From the NCBI GenBank assembly GCA_000442125.1, contig KE546973.1:1426001-1490000 (forward strand): 64,000 nucleotides of DNA, written 5' to 3'. Numbering within the stretch: the stretch's first letter is position 1; each line of letters starts with the position of its first letter. Source of the DNA: Opeltia flavorubescens. Lineage: Eukaryota; Ascomycota; Lecanoromycetes; Teloschistales; Teloschistaceae. A program made the translations under genes and the position numbers. Below are positions 44,260 through 55,621 of the stretch, piece after piece. The notes below the pieces were generated by a model. It made no database searches, was not told the DNA's origin, and saw only the letters and a program-made list of their open reading frames with translations.

Positions 44260-45449
44260 CTATCTTGGAAGATCCCACATTGCCTGCTCCTCCTCCATCC
44301 CTGGATTGTGCCGCTCCGGAACATCATCTGGGACTGCTTGGTTTTGTGTTGAGCCTGAATGCTTCCTGGCCTCTAATGGCTGGCTCATTTCATTGCTATG
44401 GCTTCGAGATTGACGTCTGGACAGTTTTCTTAAAGTCACTGCGCGGCGAATGTCGGATTGACGGCGACCGTGTGCAAAAAGGACCTTGAATGAAGGCAAG
44501 CATGCCACCACGACAGCGACACTAGCCTCGATCATCGACCATAGAGCTAGCCAAATTGGATTGACGTGTGTTGCGGATGCGCCAATTCTGACTACTCGAA
44601 TCACTGCAACTGTGATCTTGATGAGGCCAACAGAAAAGATTGCTGCTAAAGCAAGCTTTTCCCGAGTGCTGACTCGAAGCTTCCGAAGTAGTCTCAAACC
44701 GAGGGCCATGACTAACGCATTATTAGATATACCCAAGAAGCGTTGCAAGACTCACTCATAAGGTCGCTAACAATATCCAACGTCGATGCAACATACAAGC
44801 ATGCATTGGAGTAGTGGATGTCCCTTGGCGTCTCACAAGCCCCTATACTTGTCAATTGAATCCACTAAGTGGCATCACACGAGGACTCACCTAGGATAAA
44901 GTAGTGGGCTATTGGGACACATGATCCGAGCTGAAAGGCCCAGCATAGAAGATAGCCCAGTCCGGTGAATCCAGCCACGATGAACCAACCTCGCCTGTGG
45001 TCTGCCAGTCCGGTGAAGAGACTCCAATAAAAGATCAAGAAGGATATCTTGACCATCCAAATAGTGGTCCAGAACAATACAATAATGGCAAACTGAAGTT
45101 TGAGAAAGGTAGGAGCAGCCTCTTTTAAGAACGACTTTGTGAGCATTTCCTCTCCTTTCGCCACTCTGTCGAGATCAAACATTATTGGAATCGCATATCT
45201 GTACATGATAGCTAATGACAAAAGCAGAAGTAATGCAATCGCAATCGCCAAATCATCGTAGAGTAATTTCCGCAAAGCATAGAGTCGTATGGCGAAGCGG
45301 AAGATGACGAAGAGTATGGCGATAGCTACAACAAGCCATATGATCGTCTACGTTGAAATCGTGAGTTGGCCATCAAGTGTAAGGTTTGGATGCAGACATA
45401 CCTCGAGACTTGACTGGGTAATACCGCCGGCACTGCTGACTATGGCCAT
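44260..45449 (-). CDS. Fungal rhodopsin-domain integral membrane protein
   Basis: Seven-helix membrane protein of the large fungal family with the rhodopsin-like domain (related to PTH11-type proteins but without CFEM). Four exons, 45449-45402, 45347-44891, 44842-44756 and 44711-44260, with 44-54 nt introns give 347 residues. Helices include TIIWLVVAIAILFVIFRFAI, DDLAIAIALLLLLSLAIM, FIVAGFTGLGYLLCWAFQL and WLALWSMIEASVAVVVACL. The motif LRKLLYDDLAIA is typical, as are KLQFAIIVLFWTTIWMVKIS and IEASVAVVVACLPS. The Arg/Ser-rich C-terminal tail (RRQSRSHS) is cytosolic. No retinal-binding Lys is expected in this family, despite its name. Function unknown. A second member is fused to a transporter at 56485. 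Confidence 0.85.
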
Positions 45450-46875
45450 CGCTGTTTGCCGTCCGTCAGTGAGTTGTTGAGAAGATCATGTCCTCCGGCT
45501 TGGAGTAAATGATCACCCCTTGCATCATCCCATTCCTGACATTCCTAATTGGGAAGTTTGTTGATATTCATCGTGGTCCCACACAATTCTGTTAGTCTTG
45601 ATTGTTTATTCATTTATTTCTATTTAAAATTGTTTCGTGGAACAAATCCCAGGGCAGTAATTTACCTTTCATCACTGCGGCGATGTGTCGACTGTATATT
45701 CACAGAACCTTCAAGACTCTGTATCCAGGTCAGCATGTTTATTGCCCATCATTTGTCCTCGCCGTCTCTTGCACCTGGCAATTTCTGTAGCTAGATCTTT
45801 TCACAATGTCATGATAGTCTCGAAAATGCTTTGCATTATTTCCTTTTTCGAATATTTGTCACACAGCGCACGATTTCATGACCTGATCGCTGTGCAGCAT
45901 CAGTGCCATATGTCATTTCTTCAGTGTCAACACAGTCGAAGTGTCCATAGGTATTCTCTAATCGGTATCTAAAAATCTCACTACTCTTCTGGTCCTAAGT
46001 CACCCATTGAAGGGAAGCGACTACTCTGGTTATGCTGCGCCAAGCCTTCAGTGGTCATCTTTCCAGACCCGACAGGACTTCTATGTTCTCAAATATTTCC
46101 TCAGTGTCCTCTTCGAAGTCTCTAACTAACGTCATTTATCATCACTCACACAGAGTTTACTCTAATTCTTATTGTTTCTTGCCTCCATCATTTTCCTCTA
46201 AGACGAGAATTGATAGGCTAGACTATCTTGGGACTAGCTTCATTACTCTATTTACACTCTGCGTCCACGTCGCTGACCTGAATGACATCTTCTTCTCGCT
46301 CACTCTCAGCGCAATACGATACCTGCGGAGTCATTGTCAATGGCGTTGGCTCTAAATAGGTCAAGTCGCTGAATGTTAACTATGTGTTGGTACCATGATG
46401 CCGCTTTCCCCCCAAGCTGTGTCAGTCTCCATGATAGTATATAGAAATTGGAGGAACTCAGAATCAGAAGAGCGCAAAGATCAATGCCATTCTGCTATCT
46501 CCACTCCTTCCGTATCATCTTTTTTTGTTGAGTTAAATCCCCGTTCCGGTAAAGTCGCGAATGAATTCTATGTTGCGCTTCTACGCTTTCGTCCTTTTTT
46601 TTCACCTCTACCATTCACATGTCACCACTTCATCCCAAACTCGCTCAAGAACCACGCAAACCTCCATCCCCCCGGTCGAGTATATAATCTCGCCTTCCCC
46701 CCAACTTCTTTCTCTTTTCTTTTTTTTTTTTTCTTCGCAGACTTTTTGCTCGACAAATCTTCCCAACTGATCGTCTGCCTTCAAGTGATACCATTTGCTC
46801 ATACTGCTCGCTATTATCTTAGGATAGGCTTCTCGTAGTTGACAAATTTCTGCACGTCTAGATTCATTGTTCGCA
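45450..46875. other. Intergenic region with promoter signals near its right end
   Basis: 1.4 kb without a recognised gene. T-rich frames on the plus strand have no motifs. The last 250 bases show promoter-like features for the next gene. Confidence 0.5.
46681..46687 (+). promoter_or_regulatory. TATA box candidate
   Basis: TATATAA lies 195 bases before the start codon at 46876 and is followed by a C/T-rich tract and a long T-run ending TTCGCAG, a possible leader-intron acceptor or start zone. Confidence 0.5.
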
Positions 46876-48283
46876 ATGTCTCGCTCGCAGGGATCGCTTG
46901 ACCTTGTTGCTCGTCGTACTGCTCGTCAGTTACGCAACAAACCTTGGGCCTCTCCACAGCCCATTACTTCTTCTTCTTCTTCTGACATCCGGAACCGGCC
47001 GGCTCTGTCAACATCTTCTTCTAAGACAGGCAAGTCACAGCCTGTCTCATGCAACCGTTCTGGGAAGGCGGCTCTGCAGGCGTCATCCTCATCGCCAAAG
47101 GTCCTGTCACGACCTTCTATCAGACAATCGGTGCAGATCGCGAAGACACCATTGGAGGCTGCCAAGTCAGTTATGCACATGCTGCAGGCTCGTCAAGAGC
47201 GCCAAGACAAAGCAGCGCATCCAAGCCTCCAATCGGCCAGCGTGAAGCCAGGCACCAAAACAGAGGCGCAGACGACTCCCCGGGTTCGGAGTCGGGACCC
47301 TCATCGTCGTGTTGGCGCTTCTTTCGAGCAGCAAGGTAAGCTCCTCATCCGCTCATTCCATTGAACCTCGCTGACGCCCGCATCAGCGCGTCCAGCTCTC
47401 GCAACTCGGGCTCATGAACTCAAAGCCGAGTCAATCCTCATCGAGAGCCTCTTTCCGTCAGTCAAGACATCAACGGAAAGTTCAATCACTGGACCTTGCT
47501 TCTCTGTCGAAGCAGTCAAGCCTATTGTGGCGCCAAAGACTCCTCCTCGGCGACATTTCTTCCGTGAGTCTTCCACATCATCATTGTCATCGTCGCCGCC
47601 GCTAACAATCGCTACAGGTTCGTTGATGAATCGTGCTCCTCGCAAAGCCAAGTTCCGCGAGATGATCATCAAAGCAGTACCATTTCCACCACTTGTCAAG
47701 CTTCTCAAGCCAACCAAGGCTCTGCCCAAGGGCATCCTTAAGAAGAACGGTGTGAACTGCTCACAGGCGACGAAGAAATCTGTCAACTTCGCCGGGGAGT
47801 TGGAGAAGGTTGCTGTTGTGGACAGGTGGATTGGGTGCATTGATGCAAGTTTCATCCATCATCGCCGTCTTTGAGACTTCTTATGCTAACTTTCTTCTCC
47901 AGGAATGGGTTTCGCCTGAAAAGGTTCGGCAGGCACATGCTGCCGCAAAGGATCTGGTCATTCATCCAGATCCGACAAGATACCTTGGCAAGCTTTGGGG
48001 TTGGATAGGTCCAGATGGACAAGACAATGACTACATCTTTGGATCTTGCAGCACAGCCAATCATTCTGAGTGCAGAAGTCCGGATTGCAACAAGAAGACT
48101 CTGCATCAGTACAAAGCCTTGGCTAGCTGGCAAGCCGCGACTGGAAGTCGAAAGTGTTACGACTGGCCTTTCGGAGAGCCTCTCAAACATTTCAATGAAA
48201 GGCTGGGCTACACTTTCACTTCACAACCTAGGTCAGCACGGCAGTATCCTAGGGAACGAGGGTTGTTTGATCTTGACGACTGA
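46876..48283 (+). CDS. Hypothetical protein with Cys/His-containing C-terminal segment
   Basis: Four exons, 46876-47335, 47387-47563, 47618-47844 and 47903-48283, give 414 residues. Intron 2 (54 nt) is stop-free in frame but has perfect GTGAGT, GCTAAC and CAG signals. Intron 3 begins with GC (GCAAGT) and has a TGCTAAC branch site. The N-terminal 130 residues are Ser/Arg/Gln-rich. The middle is basic (KLLKPTKALPKGILKKNG). The C-terminus is better ordered: HPDPTRYLGKLWGWIGPDGQ, DYIFGSCSTANHSECRSPDC and KTLHQYKALASWQA. No family recognised, and no signal peptide or membrane segment. The coherent splicing and ordered C-terminus support a real gene. Confidence 0.7.
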
Positions 48284-48460
48284 AGATTGGAGAGTGGCAA
48301 GACACACACAGATTGGACATTTCATTTTGTTTTTGTTTTTTCATTGCAAACCAAAAAAAAAGAAAAAAGATCAGGGGTTACTACCTCAAAAAAATTCAAA
48401 AAAGAAAAAATCATGCTAAAAATCTCGGGCTGTTAGGCCTATTTCTGTTATCACACATTC

Positions 48461-48511
48461 TTTTTCATAGCTTTCATAGCTTTTTCATAGTGTTCATAGC
48501 TTTTCATAGTT
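48461..48511 (+). repeat. Short TTCATAGC tandem repeat
   Basis: Four to five imperfect copies of a TTTTCATAGC-type unit, just downstream of A-rich sequence. This is the first of several repeat families in this desert. Confidence 0.6.
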
Positions 48512-48578
48512 TTGCTTTTCTTGCGTTTTTGTATGTTTAGTTTTCCTTTTTCATGGTCGATGATGGAGATGATATCGG

Positions 48579-48701
48579 ATGTGTGGGTAGCAGGACATCT
48601 GGGAGTTTGATTCGGATACGTGGGTAGCAGGGTATCTGGGATGTTGATGTGTTCGTTGATTGGAGATGATTCGAGTGTGTGGGTAGCAGGACACTTGTGA
48701 T
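48579..48701 (+). repeat. Three-copy GTGGGTAGCAGG repeat
   Basis: The 12-base core GTGGGTAGCAGG occurs three times (48581, 48620 and 48681) with related ACATCTGG or ATCTGGGATG sequence after it, at spacings of about 39 and 61 bases. Confidence 0.6.
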
Positions 48702-48703
48702 GT

Positions 48704-49474
48704 TGAAGAGCCTCATGGCATTGAGTTTTGAAGAGCCGCACCATGGCATTTGGATTTTGAAGAGCCGCACAATGGCAATGGATTGAAGAGCCTTATGGCA
48801 TATGGATTCAAGAGCCGCACTATGGCATTTGAAGAGCCTCATGGCATTTGAAGAGCCTCATGGCANNNNNNNNNNNNNNNNNNNNNNNNNNNNNNNNNNN
48901 NNNNNNNNNNNNNNNNNNNNNNNNNATTTGAAGAGCCTCATGGCACTGTTGGATTAAAGAGCTTCCATATGGCATTGGATTGAAGAGCCGCACCATGGCA
49001 TCATTGGATTGAAGAGCCTCCATATTGCATTGGATTGGATTTTGAAGAGCCGTCTGGCATTGGGTTGAAGATTGAAGAGCCTTGTGGCATTGGATTTTGA
49101 AGAGCTTCCATATGGCATTGGACTGAAGAGCCTTATGGCATTGAGTTGAAGATTGAAGAGCCTCATCCATACAGCATTGGATTTTGAAGAGCTTCACGGC
49201 ATTTGGATTGAAGAGCCGCACTATGGCATTGCTTTCAAGAGCCTCATGGCATTGTTGGATTGAAGATTGAAGAGCTTCCATATGGCATTGGACTGAAGAG
49301 CCATCCTGGCATTTGGATTGAAGAGCCCCATTCATATAGCATTGGATTTTGAAGAGCCTTATGGCATAGGATTGAAAATGAAGAGCCTTATGGCATTGAA
49401 TTGAATATGAAGAGCCGCACCATGGCATTGGATTGGAAGAGCCTCATGGCATTTGGATTGAAGATTGAAGAGCT
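48704..49474 (+). repeat. Minisatellite with 22-32 bp GAAGAGCC...ATGGCATTGG unit
   Basis: About 27 visible imperfect copies of a unit built as GATTGAAGAGCC, a short variable part, then ATGGCATTGG. Unit length varies because the central part and the GATTGAA start expand. The array is interrupted by 60 N bases, so its true length is unknown. A long open frame on the minus strand is a by-product of the repeat. Confidence 0.9.
48866..48925. other. Assembly gap (60 N)
   Basis: Run of N within the minisatellite; likely a collapsed or unresolved array. Confidence 0.98.
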
Positions 49475-49544
49475 GAACCTTTTAAAAGAACACTGACTGT
49501 GAACAGATCTTTTCGAAGCCGTTTGTGCTGGTCGCAGACGGCTT

Positions 49545-50310
49545 CACCCTTTTTTCGACTTTGGCAGTACTGTGCAAAGCAAGCTTTGGGATGTCACCCT
49601 CCTTCTTCACTTGATTTTCTGATACTGATCACATTGTACAGTTGACATTTTTGACGCCGGCTTTTTTTTTCGACTCCGCCAGCACTGTGCAAAGCAAGCT
49701 TTGGGATGTCTCCCTCCTTCTTCTTTTGGTTTTCCGATGCTGATCACATCTTCTAGTTGATATGTTTATCTTCAGCTTTTTTCAACTCTGACAGCACTGT
49801 GCTATACAAGCTTTGGGATGTCTCCTCCCTTCTTCACTTGACTGTCTGATGCTGATCACATTGTACAGTTGACATTTCTATCTTCGGCTTTTTTCGACTT
49901 TGGCAGGGCAGTGCTATGCAAGCTTTGGGATGTCTTCCTCTTTCTCCTTTGGATACCTCTGATGCTGATCACACTGTACAGTTGACATGTTTATCTTCGG
50001 CTTTTTTTCGACTGCGGCAGTACAGTGCAATACAAGCTTTGGGATGTCTCCACCCTCCTCTTTCGATTTTCTGATGCTGACCACGTTATCCAGTTCATAT
50101 TCTTTTTCTCCGGCTTCTTTTCGGCACTTGTCCACATATGTTTGGGATGTCTCCCCACTTCTTCACTTGATTCCCTGATGCTGACCACCTTATCCAGATG
50201 AAATTCTTTTTCACCGGCTTCCTCTCAGCACTTTTCCACATATGTTTGGGATGTCTCCCTCCTCCTCTTCTGACTGTCTNATGCTGACCACACTTTCTAG
50301 TCAACTCATT
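49545..50310 (+). repeat. Satellite-like array of about seven 103-115 bp units
   Basis: The landmark TTTGGGATGTC recurs at about 49586, 49700, 49811, 49923, 50038, 50140 and 50247. Each unit also has CTGATGCTGATCACA or a variant, a TGTACAGTTGACAT-type block, and a T-run with CGACT. The first five units are closest to each other; the last two share a different CACATATG variant. One N lies at 50280. No consistent open frame runs across units on either strand. Confidence 0.88.
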
Positions 50311-51353
50311 TCAACCTTTCTGGGTTCTTGGACGAGGGTGGGTATCCCCCTCTTCTCCTTTCACTAATGTGCACAGGTAGGTACCACGGGTGGTGGCGGG
50401 GGATTCGGCTCCCCCGGTGAGTCTGTTGATATTTTCTGCTTTGCTGAGATTTTTTGCTAAGAATGTGATATGTACATGCCTTTGCCTCTTTTTATTCGCC
50501 AGCAAGTTTTTCGCCTGCGACGTTTTTGATGCGATGGGGAGTTTTGGCTTCCGCGTGAGTTTTTGCCTTTGTCACTCTCTTGATTTAGAGAGAGTCCTTG
50601 CTAAATTGTTGGTGTTGTGTGATTTGGTACCTTCGACTGTTGATCTGCGATTTACGACTGCGACTTGACTTCGTGCAACGCGTATTTTTGGATTGCACTG
50701 TGAGGCACTTTGAGATGGATGTGGGTTTTTGGCTAGAAGACATAGCTTCTCTAGGTTTATTTTAGGATGGAGAAGGCAATGGTGGAAGGAGCATTGGGAG
50801 TTGATAGAGATTTCATTAGATAGTTTAATTTATCTATGTAGTTTTGTGCAATGTACTTGATATTCTATCTTCCATCTTCAAACACCATTAGTGAATTGCA
50901 AGGCTTGTATTATTTGATCTTCGTTGCCTCGAGATTTACATACAGAGTTACTGATGGGATGGATACGCAAATAATAAGGGAAGAAATCACGAATATGACG
51001 GGTGAGGTTTGGAATGGCTTGGGATTGAGGAGATTAGAATACTTATGTCTGTTTGTTTGGATTGATTTGTAAACGAATGGATGTAATTTGTTGTATTATT
51101 CAAAGGGAGTTGAGTTTCCTTGAATGTCATTGAATCTCAGGTTTTCTTTCACTTAGAAAAGAATTTCATCTCCTTCAGGAAATTCAAGAGCGTGGTATGG
51201 AGGTGATGATAGTGATTTTTGATGGATAATGAATACAAATTACTACAGAAAATCAATCCCAATCTTTCCTGGCATCGCGTACTCCTTGAGCTATGCTACA
51301 ATGCCCCGTATCCAAATGATCCATCTACGCAGTTCTCAAACTCATTAATATTT
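50311..51353. other. Gene-free region between satellite array and GUT2
   Basis: About 1 kb. A short plus-strand block at 50380-50419 has exon-like borders (CACTAAT...CACAG before, GTGAGTCTG after), but no coding chain was found. Otherwise nothing recognised. Confidence 0.4.
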
Positions 51354-53727
51354 CTATTTATTGACCGGCGAATCCGTCGATACCATCGGGCTCTCTCCCG
51401 ACGAGAATTGAGAATCACTTTGCATAGTATCGGCCGGTTGATCTGTACCGCGTCTTATCAGCAAAGAACCCACCAGGCAGAAACACCAAGGGAAAAAAGA
51501 ACCTACCGTGTCTGGAATACAACTTCCTCTCATGTTCATCATACTCCCCCGCCTTCCCACTCTCCACATCCTTCCTCGTGACGCTGAGTTTACTCTTCGC
51601 AAGCCCCATCGACGCAAGGAATTGTACCGTATCCTTCCACTCCTGATCCTGTCGTTTCCGATCCCACCCCAATTCTTCACTCATGATATCAATGACCTGT
51701 GGCAGCGCCTCTAGCGCAGCCTGTGCGTTTAAGAACGCAAGTCTCGTTCGCCGAGCGAGGATATCGACAGCCGTCTGCGCATACTCGTGCCGAACCCCGT
51801 AGCGGATTTCTCCATCTACGAACGGGTATAAAGCCGAGATCTTCAGCCCGCGAACCGGGTACCGCTGTTCCGTTGGTGCGGACAGCGCTGCAACAGTCCA
51901 TGCTCTATCACCGTAGGATTCCGTTAGATGTTTCGCAACAATGCTCTCGAGGCCGAAATGCTGGATTAGGTTTATGAAGAGGGTGTTTGAGAAGCCGTGG
52001 GCGCCGATGAGACGGACTTGGTGGGTTTGACATGCTCCGTCTAATGGGGCGGCGTCATCGATCATTTCCGATCCGCTGACGCGAGGGGCTTGGAGGAGTG
52101 GACTGGTTTGAAGAAAGTAGCGTTTGATGGCTTCGTCGACGGCTTCTTCGGCCATTTGTCGATACGTGGTCCATTTCCCACCTGCGCAGGTTAGGAGTCC
52201 CGAGTCTGAGACGGTGATGAGGTGGTTGCGGACAAGGGATTCGGTATTTTTGGAGTGGGGGTCTTTGACTAATGGGCGGATTCCGGACCATGCGGCTAGG
52301 ACGTCGCCTCTTCGTACGTTGAGGTCTGGGGAAAGGTAGCCTTGGATTTCGGATAGGATCCAGTTGATTTCTTCTTCGCCCGCGATTGGGTTTTGAGATA
52401 TGGCTGTAGGAGCATCGGTTGTGCCGGCAATGGTGTTGCCTTGCCAAGGGAGGAAGAAGATCACCCTTCCGTCTGATGTTTTTGGGTCGATGAGACCCAT
52501 CTTGGATGGACTGTAGTATCCGGGGAGGATGACGTGTACCCCTGAGCTCGGGGCAACGATCTCAGGTACTTGTGGTTCATCCATCTTTCGGATCGCATCG
52601 GTGAAAGGTCCTGTCGCGTTGATGATCCCCTTAGCCTTGATGCTGAACTCTTGAGGCTTTTGGCCGTTCTTCTCTTGCACCTTGTCTTTGACCCTGGCAC
52701 CAACAAGCTTCCCATCTGCATCCTTCTCGAGGCTGGCGACTTCTAGGTGATTGACGACAGTGGCTCCGTAAAGGGCGGCGGTCATTGCTATCGATACGTT
52801 CATTCGAGAGTCGTTGTGCGCACCATCTGAAGCCGGTCAGTCAACACGATCGGAGAACTGTAACAGGATAGCGTACCGTAGTAGACCAGAGCTCCAAACA
52901 GATTATCTTTCTTCAGCATCGGAAAAGCGTCCAGCGCTCTTGACTTCGTCAAAAAGTACGAGCTTTCAATCCCTTCCGCACCAGCCAGGAAATCGTAGAA
53001 TTTGGTCCCTGCCCAAAAATAGGGTGCCTGCCACCAATTCTGTATCGGTATCATGATAGGAAGCCAATTCGATAGATGGGGTGCCGTGTCCAAGAAGTAT
53101 TTCCGTTCCCTAAGTGCCTCTTTCACCAACTTGTATCTGGTGCAGAGATCAGCATCAAGCTTCGTCCGTTGTGCCAGTACATATGAAATACTGGTTGTAG
53201 TCGAGTTCCCAAACCGCCTTCTCCAGGTATCTTACGCCTCCATGGACGAGCTTTGTGCTTTTGCTACTGGTCCCACTTGCAAAGTCGTCCCTCTCCACCA
53301 TGGCGACCTTCAAACCTCTTGTGGCGGCATCGAGGGCAATTCCTGCGCCCGTTGCGCCGCCCCCAATAACCAGGAGATCGTACGGTTCTCCATCTTCCTG
53401 CTTGTCCCTACTTTCTACTGATTCATCATTCTTTATCCCGGTGAGGCTTCCTAACACTCCTTTCGTAGTTCCTTTGAGTGATTCCACCGTAGACGACTTG
53501 CTGGAACTTTTCTTAAGATCCGCAATCTGTTCGTCCCGAGTCTTGACGAGGGGAAAGCGTGGCGGAGAGAATCTTCCGTCATCTGTGTATCGAGGGGGTG
53601 GGACCGAGGCAGGATCTGAACCAGGGATTTTGAGGGGACGATATACGTAGTAAAGGGCACTTCCTCCAGCAAAGACAGCAGCAGAGGTGTAGAGGATAGG
53701 ACGGAGGAGGCGGCGAGAGGTAGCCAT
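51354..53727 (-). CDS. GUT2: Mitochondrial FAD-dependent glycerol-3-phosphate dehydrogenase
   Basis: Inner-membrane enzyme that oxidises glycerol-3-phosphate to dihydroxyacetone phosphate and feeds ubiquinone; used in glycerol catabolism and the G3P shuttle. Exons 53727-53192, 53136-52877, 52826-51507 and 51442-51354 give 734 residues. A basic N-terminus ([10 protein letters not shown]) and helix [20 protein letters not shown] target and anchor it. The FAD-binding site is [20 protein letters not shown] with [37 protein letters not shown] spans intron 2. The substrate region has [31 protein letters not shown] and [20 protein letters not shown]. The last exon gives a short disordered tail ([16 protein letters not shown]). 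The final acceptor at 51443 was preferred over AG at 51454 because of branch spacing and the plausible tail, so the last 30 residues are less certain. Confidence 0.94.
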
Positions 53728-54096
53728 CGGGGCCGTGTGACAGGATGGTTTGGTGGGTTTTTAACGTCGTCTTAGGTACGGCAATGTGCTACTCATGGTT
53801 TCCTCACGCTGCACAACGGAAACACATCAGGTCGTGGAAGGTAATTGAGGAGTTGGGTCACTAGCAATAGCTTTGAAGAACCACCGAGCTATCACCGTGG
53901 ATGACGTCTCACAATGCTTGGCGATTAACGATTGCATTTGATATCGGACGATTAGGCTAACGCAGAGATGTATCAATGAAGTAAACTAGGTTTTTACGAT
54001 AGCAGGCAAGAGTTTACACATTGGACAAGCTTTTGGGTTTCCCAGCCTTATATTTGCTTGTACCTAATCATCAAAATAACCCTTTGAATTACCATG
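53728..54096. other. Promoter of GUT2 and 3' flank of the FAD monooxygenase
   Basis: 369 bases, no gene recognised. The two genes run in the same direction with the monooxygenase upstream. Confidence 0.5.
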
Positions 54097-55621
54097 CTAG
54101 ACCACTAACTGCGGTGATGACTTATAGAATGTTTGTGAATCTGGCTGGGAAACTCTAGTGATCTCGAATTTTTCACCAGCCTCGTATTTAGCCCACGCTT
54201 CCTCAACCTCCTTGTCCGCATCGTATCCGAATAGATACGGTTGAAATACTGGATCCGCCCAAGGATTGGGGTAGCCTTCAAAGGGTTCCTTCTGAGTCAA
54301 TTGCCAGTCTCGTTCCTCCTGCCGGGGCCCATCAAGCATATGAAAAACATCCTGAAGACGCGTGCTGCCTTTGACAACCGCGGTGGTACGACTTTTGCGC
54401 AGGCGCTCATAGATGATAAGGGCGTCGTGAAGCTGGGAGGTATTTTCCAACTTGTCGAATAGAGCGCCTAGCACAGCCCCATCCTCAACTGCTTGAGCAG
54501 CACCTTGGGCTCTATCAAAGGATTAGCCTCACGTGCACTAGCACTTCGTTACTGTAACGGATGTAACGTGGGAACAGCCGATACATACAAGTATGGAAGT
54601 GTTGCGTGGCACGCATCTCCAAGGAGGACGAATTTCCCACTTGGGTGGCTCCAGCTCTCCAGCTCTTCACTGTTCTGTAATCGCCATTTGCTTGTTTCTT
54701 GCACCAACCCAAGAATCTTTTGCAGCTTGGGATCCCATGCCCGAAAGAATTCCCGCATTTCTTGTACATCGGCTTTGGCTGTATTGACCATGTCTGGAAG
54801 ATCGTCTGGACAAAGCAAGACTAGGTTACACAGTCTGCCACCCTGGAGGAAATAGCATACGGCATGGGCTTGTGGCCCCATCCAGTAATGAATCGCTGGC
54901 TCCGCTGTCAATTCGCGTAGATCTGGGCAGCTTCTCATGTCTTCCACCTTGACAATGATGCGGTAAGCCAGATTGCCCGTGAATCGCGGTGGATCTGGGT
55001 AACCTAGCATGGCCTCACGGCATTTCGACTTAAGGCCGTCGGCACCAATCACAACGTCTGCGTGAAACTCAGGCTTTCCATCTAGGTATACCAAAGGTTG
55101 TTGGAAGTCAAGTCTAGACACCGATGAACCGAGCACTATCTTAACGCCTAGCCGCTCCGCTTCGGTGACAAGTATCTTATGATAGTCGGCGCGATGGATG
55201 TGAAGGTACGGTGCAGCGTAACGTTCAATAGCGTATGGGACCATATTCTGCTTTGAGAGGATGGTACCATCACGGTACGAGCGGAGGATGAAATCTCGAG
55301 GTTGGACAGAGATAGCCTTGATCTCGTCGAGAAGTCCCCATCTCTCAAGTATCCGTGAGGAATTTGGTGGCTATTCGTCGGATCAGTTTGTGGAACCGGA
55401 GGACACTCTGCTGCATGCTCGCATACGATCTGAATACCAGCTCCTATCTGGGACAAAAATCAGCTTTGGATGCAAAAGCGGCAGAGGCAATATACCTCAG
55501 ATAGAATTCCAGCTTGCTCGAGTATGGTAACTTTATGTCCGGCTCTGGTTATGCCAATGGCCGCAGCAAGACCTCCGAGGCCAGCACCCACGATACAGAC
55601 ATTAATTACTGATTTTGACAT
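54097..55621 (-). CDS. FAD-dependent aromatic monooxygenase (salicylate hydroxylase-like)
   Basis: Class A flavoprotein monooxygenase, NAD(P)H-dependent, often acting on aromatic acids or in secondary metabolism. Four exons, 55621-55496, 55447-55427 (21 nt), 55370-54589 and 54511-54097, give 447 residues. The FAD-binding GxGxxG is VCIVGAGLGGLAAAIGITRA with ILEQAG; exon 2 codes IGAGIQI and joins to PPNSSRILERWGLLDEI. The DG motif is HADVVIGADGLKSKCREAM and the GD motif FVLLGDACHATLPYL, which joins to AQGAAQAVEDGAVLG across intron 3. No membrane segment, so it is likely cytosolic. Substrate cannot be read from sequence. It starts 863 bases from the divergent fusion transporter gene. Confidence 0.9.

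Noticed and set aside
48820-49428. 202-codon minus-strand frame across the minisatellite
   Set aside because: Created by the repeat unit (RLF/ALQ-type peptides recurring) and runs through the N gap; no start, splice or domain support.
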